Positions 7,379 to 9,358 of a stretch of 9,358 nucleotides of DNA are shown piece by piece (position 1 is the stretch's first letter; each line of letters starts with the position of its first letter). Made by a program: the position numbers and the translations under genes. The stretch lies in the NCBI GenBank assembly GCA_038522375.1, contig JBCBKE010000091.1:1-9358 (forward strand). Reading direction: 5' to 3'. Origin of the DNA: UBA5336 sp038522375. Its GTDB lineage: Bacteria; Pseudomonadota; Alphaproteobacteria; Caulobacterales; Hyphomonadaceae. Under the pieces are notes generated by a model. The model had not been told where the DNA came from. It saw only the letters and a list, made by a program, of their open reading frames with translations, and did not search any database.

Positions 7379-7471
7379 GTTCGTCGTGATGGGGGACGGC
7401 CTCGTCCCGTTTCAGGATGGTCGAAGCGGGAGGAGCAAAGTATGTGCCGCATCGGTCCCGAAGCGCGTCAG

Positions 7472-7493
7472 ACGCCCCTCGGAACGCCCCTCG
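7472..7493. repeat. Tandem 10-bp direct repeat upstream of the XRE gene
   Basis: ACGCCCCTCG occurs perfectly at 7472-7481 and 7484-7493, a 12-bp period close to one helical turn. It lies about 100-120 bp upstream of the XRE start. Two identical sites on one helix face are compatible with a regulator binding site, but no factor can be named. Confidence 0.5.
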
Positions 7494-7573
7494 CCGATGA
7501 CTGCGGCGCCGTTCATGGGGTAAGGTTCAGGGGCGATCTGAGCAGAAATGCATAACGGCTCTGCCGGATCGCT

Positions 7574-7601
7574 TCGCAACCGCCGCATTTTTAGGTTGCG
7601 A
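7574..7601. repeat. 8-bp inverted repeat, possible operator
   Basis: TCGCAACC (7574-7581) and GGTTGCGA (7594-7601) are perfect inverted arms 12 bp apart. The right arm contains the TTGCGA proposed as the -35 of the small RNA promoter on the + strand. On the - strand a weak TTGTGC (7617-7612) with TAAAAA (7593-7588) could be a promoter toward the XRE gene. A dimeric repressor bound here would act on both directions. The arms could instead form an RNA hairpin followed by TTTTT (7602-7606). Confidence 0.45.
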
Positions 7602-7623
7602 TTTTTGCATTGCACAATAGTAT
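7596..7623 (+). promoter_or_regulatory. Candidate promoter of the small RNA
   Basis: TTGCGA (7596-7601) and TAGTAT (7618-7623) are separated by 16 bp on the + strand, each matching 4 of 6 consensus bases of the housekeeping elements. The predicted start, about 7629-7631, falls at the base of the first hairpin of the proposed RNA. Spacing and location support it; the element strength is moderate. Confidence 0.4.
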
Positions 7624-7627
7624 CAGA

Positions 7628-7708
7628 TCAGCACTTCGGTGCTGACGCCTCTTGGCGTTTCCTCCCTTACCTTAAAACGCCGGGCCTTCATGGTCCGGCA
7701 TTTTTTTT
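7628..7708 (+). ncRNA. Putative small regulatory RNA, about 80 nt
   Basis: No protein-coding gene explains this + strand segment. It contains three successive hairpins. Stem 1 has 7 bp, TCAGCAC/GTGCTGA, closing a C(UUCG)G tetraloop (7628-7645). Stem 2 is ACGCC/GGCGT with a TCTT loop (7645-7658). Stem 3 is an 8-bp GC-rich terminator stem followed by eight T (7679-7708). Between stems 2 and 3 is a single-stranded pyrimidine stretch with CCTCCC (7661-7666), complementary to Shine-Dalgarno sequences. This is a hallmark of Hfq-type alphaproteobacterial small RNAs that block translation initiation. Strand choice is supported by the UUCG loop and by a G-U wobble in stem 3 that would be an A-C mismatch on the other strand. 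The exact 5' end is inferred from the promoter candidate. I cannot assign it to a named family. Confidence 0.55.
7679..7708 (+). terminator. Rho-independent terminator
   Basis: GCCGGGCC (7679-7686) pairs with GGTCCGGC (7692-7699) around a TTCAT loop, with one G-U wobble, followed by A and eight T (7701-7708). It is strongest on the + strand, where it would end the proposed small RNA. On the - strand the stem is followed by GTTTT and could also end the N-formylglutamate amidohydrolase transcript, whose stop is 21 bp away. Confidence 0.75.
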
Positions 7709-7729
7709 GGATCAGGGCGTAGCCTACCG

Positions 7730-8629
7730 TCAGTTCAGGCTGGTGCGATCGTCCACATGGGCGGCCAAGTCGTTGCAAACGCTGAAAATATCAGCTTGCA
7801 GGCTTGAAAAACCGGCCGTTTTCTTGACCAGCGTCTCATCCATGTAGAGGTCACGGCGAATCTCGATTTGCAGGACGTGGATCCCCCGCCGCGGCCGGCC
7901 ATACTGGCGCGTCGTGTAGCCCCCGGCATAGGGTGCGTTCCGCGCGACCCGGTAGCCGAGCCGCCGGAATGCCCGTTCGACAGCGGAGGTCAACCGACCG
8001 CAACAGCTCGAACCAAACCGGTCGCCAAGGACGATTTCGGCCAGCCCGCGCCGGCCCGGCTGAACCGACGGCATGGAATGGCAATCGATCAGGAAGGCGG
8101 CGCCGAACCGGCTGCGCAGGGCCTGCAATTCGCCCTTGAGGCGCGCGTGATAGGCATCGTGCACGTCGGTCAGCCGGCTTTCCCCTTCCGCACGGCTCAA
8201 CCTGTGGGCGTAGATGTTCCGGCCACTTGCCCCCACACGGGGCAGGCTGCCGAGGCCCGCCTGCACCCGCGCCCCCGGCACACCGCACGGGCGCGGGGTT
8301 CCATCGGCAAACATGCCGGGATCCAGTTCGGCCGCATCACGGTTGAGATCGACAAAAGCCCGGGCGTAGCGGGCCGCGAGCACCTGTCCGCCCAGGCGCG
8401 TCACAGGCCGGAACATCTCGTCAATAAAGGCATCCTCGGTCCGCTTGAGGTCGATGAGCGGAACGGTCAGCGCCGCGCGCATGGCCGTCGGGTAGAGTTT
8501 GCCCGAATGGGGCGATGCGAACAGAAGGGGGCGAGCGCCACCATCGGCGACGAAAAGATCGTAGGGGCGACCGTCATCGACCGGCTCTGGCGGCGCTACG
8601 GCCGGTGTCTGCAAATCAGAAAGGCGCAT
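7730..8629 (-). CDS. N-formylglutamate amidohydrolase family protein
   Basis: 299 residues from ATG 8629. The family hydrolyses N-formyl-L-glutamate to glutamate and formate (the last step of one histidine degradation route) or related N-acyl amino acids, with a bound metal. Seen motifs: FASPHSG (37-43), the RTEDAFIDEMF segment with E66 (63-73), AFVDLNRD (91-98), the IDCHSMPS block with H184 (181-188), VLGDRFG (200-206), AGGYTTRQYG (235-244) and LQIEIRRD (253-260). These are the metal and substrate positions of the PF05013 family in the expected order. An upstream in-frame GTG (8680) would add 17 unconserved residues, so 8629 is preferred, although neither start has a Shine-Dalgarno sequence. 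It is divergent from cpdR and lies upstream of the XRE and HisN-like genes. The physiological substrate is not proven by sequence, and no other hut gene is present. Confidence 0.88.
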   Translation of the reverse strand: MRLSDLQTPAVAPPEPVDDGRPYDLFVADGGARPLLFASPHSGKLYPTAMRAALTVPLIDLKRTEDAFIDEMFRPVTRLGGQVLAARYARAFVDLNRDAAELDPGMFADGTPRPCGVPGARVQAGLGSLPRVGASGRNIYAHRLSRAEGESRLTDVHDAYHARLKGELQALRSRFGAAFLIDCHSMPSVQPGRRGLAEIVLGDRFGSSCCGRLTSAVERAFRRLGYRVARNAPYAGGYTTRQYGRPRRGIHVLQIEIRRDLYMDETLVKKTAGFSSLQADIFSVCNDLAAHVDDRTSLN

Positions 8630-8649
8630 CGGTATGTATGGTTTGCTTG

Positions 8650-8665
8650 TTGACCCACTAGTCAA
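8650..8665. repeat. Inverted repeat in the amidohydrolase-cpdR divergent region
   Basis: TTGAC (8650-8654) and GTCAA (8661-8665) form inverted 5-bp arms with a 6-bp centre. Read on the - strand the right arm gives TTGACT, a good -35 for the amidohydrolase gene. No matching -10 at 16-18 bp is convincing; CATACA at 19 bp (8640-8635) is the nearest. Confidence 0.35.
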
Positions 8666-8682
8666 GGGAAATGCTGTCACCG

Positions 8683-8722
8683 TTTATCGGAGATTTACCG
8701 ACTGCACGCTAACTGCAATACT
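8683..8722 (+). promoter_or_regulatory. Candidate cpdR promoter with a CtrA-like spaced repeat
   Basis: TTTACC (8694-8699) and AATACT (8717-8722) are 17 bp apart, each with 4 of 6 consensus matches, giving a start near 8729 and a leader of about 20 nt. TTTA occurs at 8683-8686 and 8694-8697 with exactly 7 bp between, the spacing of the CtrA box TTAA-N7-TTAA. Each half differs from the consensus by one base. The second half overlaps the -35, as at many CtrA-activated promoters. The CtrA link is inference. Confidence 0.4.
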
Positions 8723-8750
8723 GTTGAGGGTGAAAAGGTGTGAGAGTGTG

Positions 8751-9110
8751 ATGAGCAAGCTCCTTCTGGCCGAGGATGATGACTCCATGCGCAGCTTCCT
8801 GGCTGCCGCCCTTCGCCGGGCCGGTCATGACGTGCACGATTTCGCCGATGGAGAAAGTGCGCTTGAAGCCCTCGAGCGCGAAGTCTTCGACCTCCTGCTG
8901 ACCGATATCGTCATGCCGGGGCTCGACGGGATCGAATTGGCCCGCCGGGGAGCGGAGCTGGACCCGGCGATGAAGATCGTTTTCATCACCGGATTTGCCG
9001 CCGTTGCCCTGTCATCGGGCGCGCAGACACCGGCGGGTGCGAAGGTGCTCTCCAAACCTTTCCATTTGCGGGAAATCGTCGATGAGGTCGACCGGGTGAT
9101 GGCGGCCTGA
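8751..9110 (+). CDS. cpdR: CpdR-type single-domain response regulator
   Basis: 119 residues, a bare receiver domain with no output domain. The acidic pocket is E8-D9-D10, the phospho-acceptor D52 (in LTDIVMPGLDG), the switch Thr T80 (in FITGFAA) and the conserved Lys K102 (in LSKPF). The LLAEDDDSMRSFL start, the TDIVMPG/FITGF/SKPFHL signature and the length match Caulobacter CpdR (118 residues). In Caulobacter, CckA-ChpT phosphorylates CpdR, and the unphosphorylated form brings ClpXP and its substrates to the cell pole to degrade cell-cycle regulators such as CtrA. The start is ATG 8751, with GAGAG 4 nt upstream and AAGG further up; the longer frame from 8634 is non-conserved. The location between a divergent N-formylglutamate amidohydrolase and a tRNA-Val fits the alphaproteobacterial cpdR neighbourhood. 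Confidence 0.92.
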   Translation: MSKLLLAEDDDSMRSFLAAALRRAGHDVHDFADGESALEALEREVFDLLLTDIVMPGLDGIELARRGAELDPAMKIVFITGFAAVALSSGAQTPAGAKVLSKPFHLREIVDEVDRVMAA

Positions 9111-9162
9111 CAGACAGTTTGCCGAGCCGACAAGACGGGCCAGAAAAGGCGCATCCTTGTGC

Positions 9163-9191
9163 TTGACTCCTGCCAGCAGATACGCCAGTAC
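9163..9191 (+). promoter_or_regulatory. Probable tRNA-Val promoter
   Basis: TTGACTC (9163-9169), 14 bp, then GCCAGTAC (9184-9191). The second element matches 6 of 8 positions of the Caulobacter housekeeping -10 consensus GCTANAWC, and the spacing is within the known range for that class. The predicted start is about 9198, some 20 bp before the tRNA. GACTC (9165-9169) is also a GANTC site, the recognition sequence of the CcrM methyltransferase found in this group. Confidence 0.45.
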
Positions 9192-9198
9192 CCTCCTC

Positions 9199-9212
9199 CC
9201 GGTCATGACCGG
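9199..9212. repeat. Perfect 14-bp palindrome before the tRNA
   Basis: CCGGTCATGACCGG is fully self-complementary and ends 4 bp before the first tRNA base, right at the predicted transcript start. It could be an operator for a dimeric protein or a small hairpin in the 5' leader removed by RNase P. Confidence 0.5.
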
Positions 9213-9216
9213 ATGT

Positions 9217-9293
9217 GGGCAGTTAGCTCAGTTGGTTAGAGCGCGTCGTTGACATCGACGAGGCCGAAAGTTCGAGTATTCTACCGCCCACCA
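9217..9293 (+). tRNA. tRNA-Val(GAC), with mispaired T arm
   Basis: The cloverleaf folds over 77 nt with the CCA end encoded (ACCA at 9290-9293). The D stem is GCTC/GAGC (9226-9229, 9239-9242). The anticodon stem CGTCG/CGACG (9244-9248, 9256-9260) encloses the 7-nt loop TTGACAT, giving anticodon GAC, which reads valine codons GTC and GTT. The T loop keeps GTTCGA (9270-9275). The acceptor GGGCAGT/ACCGCCC has one A-C mismatch (9221/9285). The T stem GAAAG/ATTCT has only two Watson-Crick pairs, one G-T, an A-C and a G-A at the normally invariant G53-C61 pair. It may be a decayed tRNA gene, or the segment may hold a sequence error. Confidence 0.8.
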
Positions 9294-9330
9294 TTGTTAG
9301 AAGAGTTTTTCTCACAGGAGCGATGCGAGG

Positions 9331-9358
9331 ATGATGGGGTTTGGCAAAGTAGAAATCG
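9331..9358 (+). CDS. Possible start of a gene cut by the window edge
   Basis: ATG ATG at 9331 opens a frame (MMGFGKVEI) that runs to the window end without a stop. AGGAG (9316-9320) lies 10 nt and GAGG (9327-9330) 0-3 nt upstream of the two ATG codons. Nine residues are too few to identify a family. It lies 37 bp after the tRNA, with no clear terminator between them. Confidence 0.3.

Noticed and set aside
6217..7389. 390-codon open frame on the + strand over the hisN-like and XRE genes
   Set aside because: It is fully antisense to two genes with clear motifs, has no domain character and reflects GC-rich codon structure.
7372..7452. 27-residue N-terminal extension of the XRE regulator
   Set aside because: The added sequence precedes the domain with no family resemblance, and GGAG supports the start at 7371 or 7368.
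7868..8653. 261-codon open frame on the + strand over the amidohydrolase gene
   Set aside because: Antisense to a gene carrying all family motifs.
8634..8750. 39-residue N-terminal extension of CpdR
   Set aside because: Receiver domains of this type start at the MSKLLLAEDD segment, and the extension covers the promoter region.
9294..9330. Terminator for the tRNA transcript
   Set aside because: A TTTTT run is present, but the only stem is 3 bp (GAG/CTC), too weak to call.

Overview
The window looks like a chromosomal segment of a GC-rich alphaproteobacterium, most likely of the Caulobacterales/Maricaulales type (Hyphomonadaceae-like). The evidence is a CpdR-type single-domain response regulator next to N-formylglutamate amidohydrolase, a HisN-type phosphatase and a tRNA-Val(GAC). 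Also in favour are an alphaproteobacterial XRE regulator and promoter elements resembling Caulobacter ones. The placement is inference from gene content and not a database match. I see no insertion sequence, prophage, CRISPR array or toxin-antitoxin pair.

Left part (1-2630, + strand): the end of a surface-polysaccharide cluster. It holds the C-terminal part of a polysaccharide pyruvyl transferase-family protein, a Wzy/O-antigen-ligase-like membrane protein, and, after a 138-bp gap, a small secreted protein with a degenerate OmpA-like domain.

Middle (2652-7371, - strand): six genes pointing left. In transcription order they are an XRE regulator, a HisN/inositol-monophosphatase-family enzyme, a lipoprotein-type S9 prolyl oligopeptidase, a 224-residue protein of unknown function, and a 131-residue unknown protein that appears to have its own promoter. 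The sixth, N-formylglutamate amidohydrolase, lies upstream at 7730-8629. The OmpA-like gene and the 131-residue gene converge with only 21 bp between them.

Intergenic 7372-7729 (358 bp) is the most structured non-coding stretch. It carries a tandem 10-bp repeat, an 8-bp inverted repeat, and on the + strand a candidate promoter followed by three hairpins. The last hairpin has an 8-T tail, so I propose a small RNA of about 80 nt.

Right part (8630-9358): N-formylglutamate amidohydrolase and cpdR are divergent. The cpdR promoter region contains a CtrA-like spaced repeat. Downstream of cpdR come a good tRNA-type promoter, a perfect 14-bp palindrome and a tRNA-Val(GAC) whose T arm is badly paired. 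A possible new reading frame starts at the right edge.

Functionally, the left end concerns cell-surface polysaccharide. The right end holds cell-cycle proteolysis control (CpdR) beside small-molecule metabolism (histidinol phosphate, N-formylglutamate). No single pathway joins the whole window.
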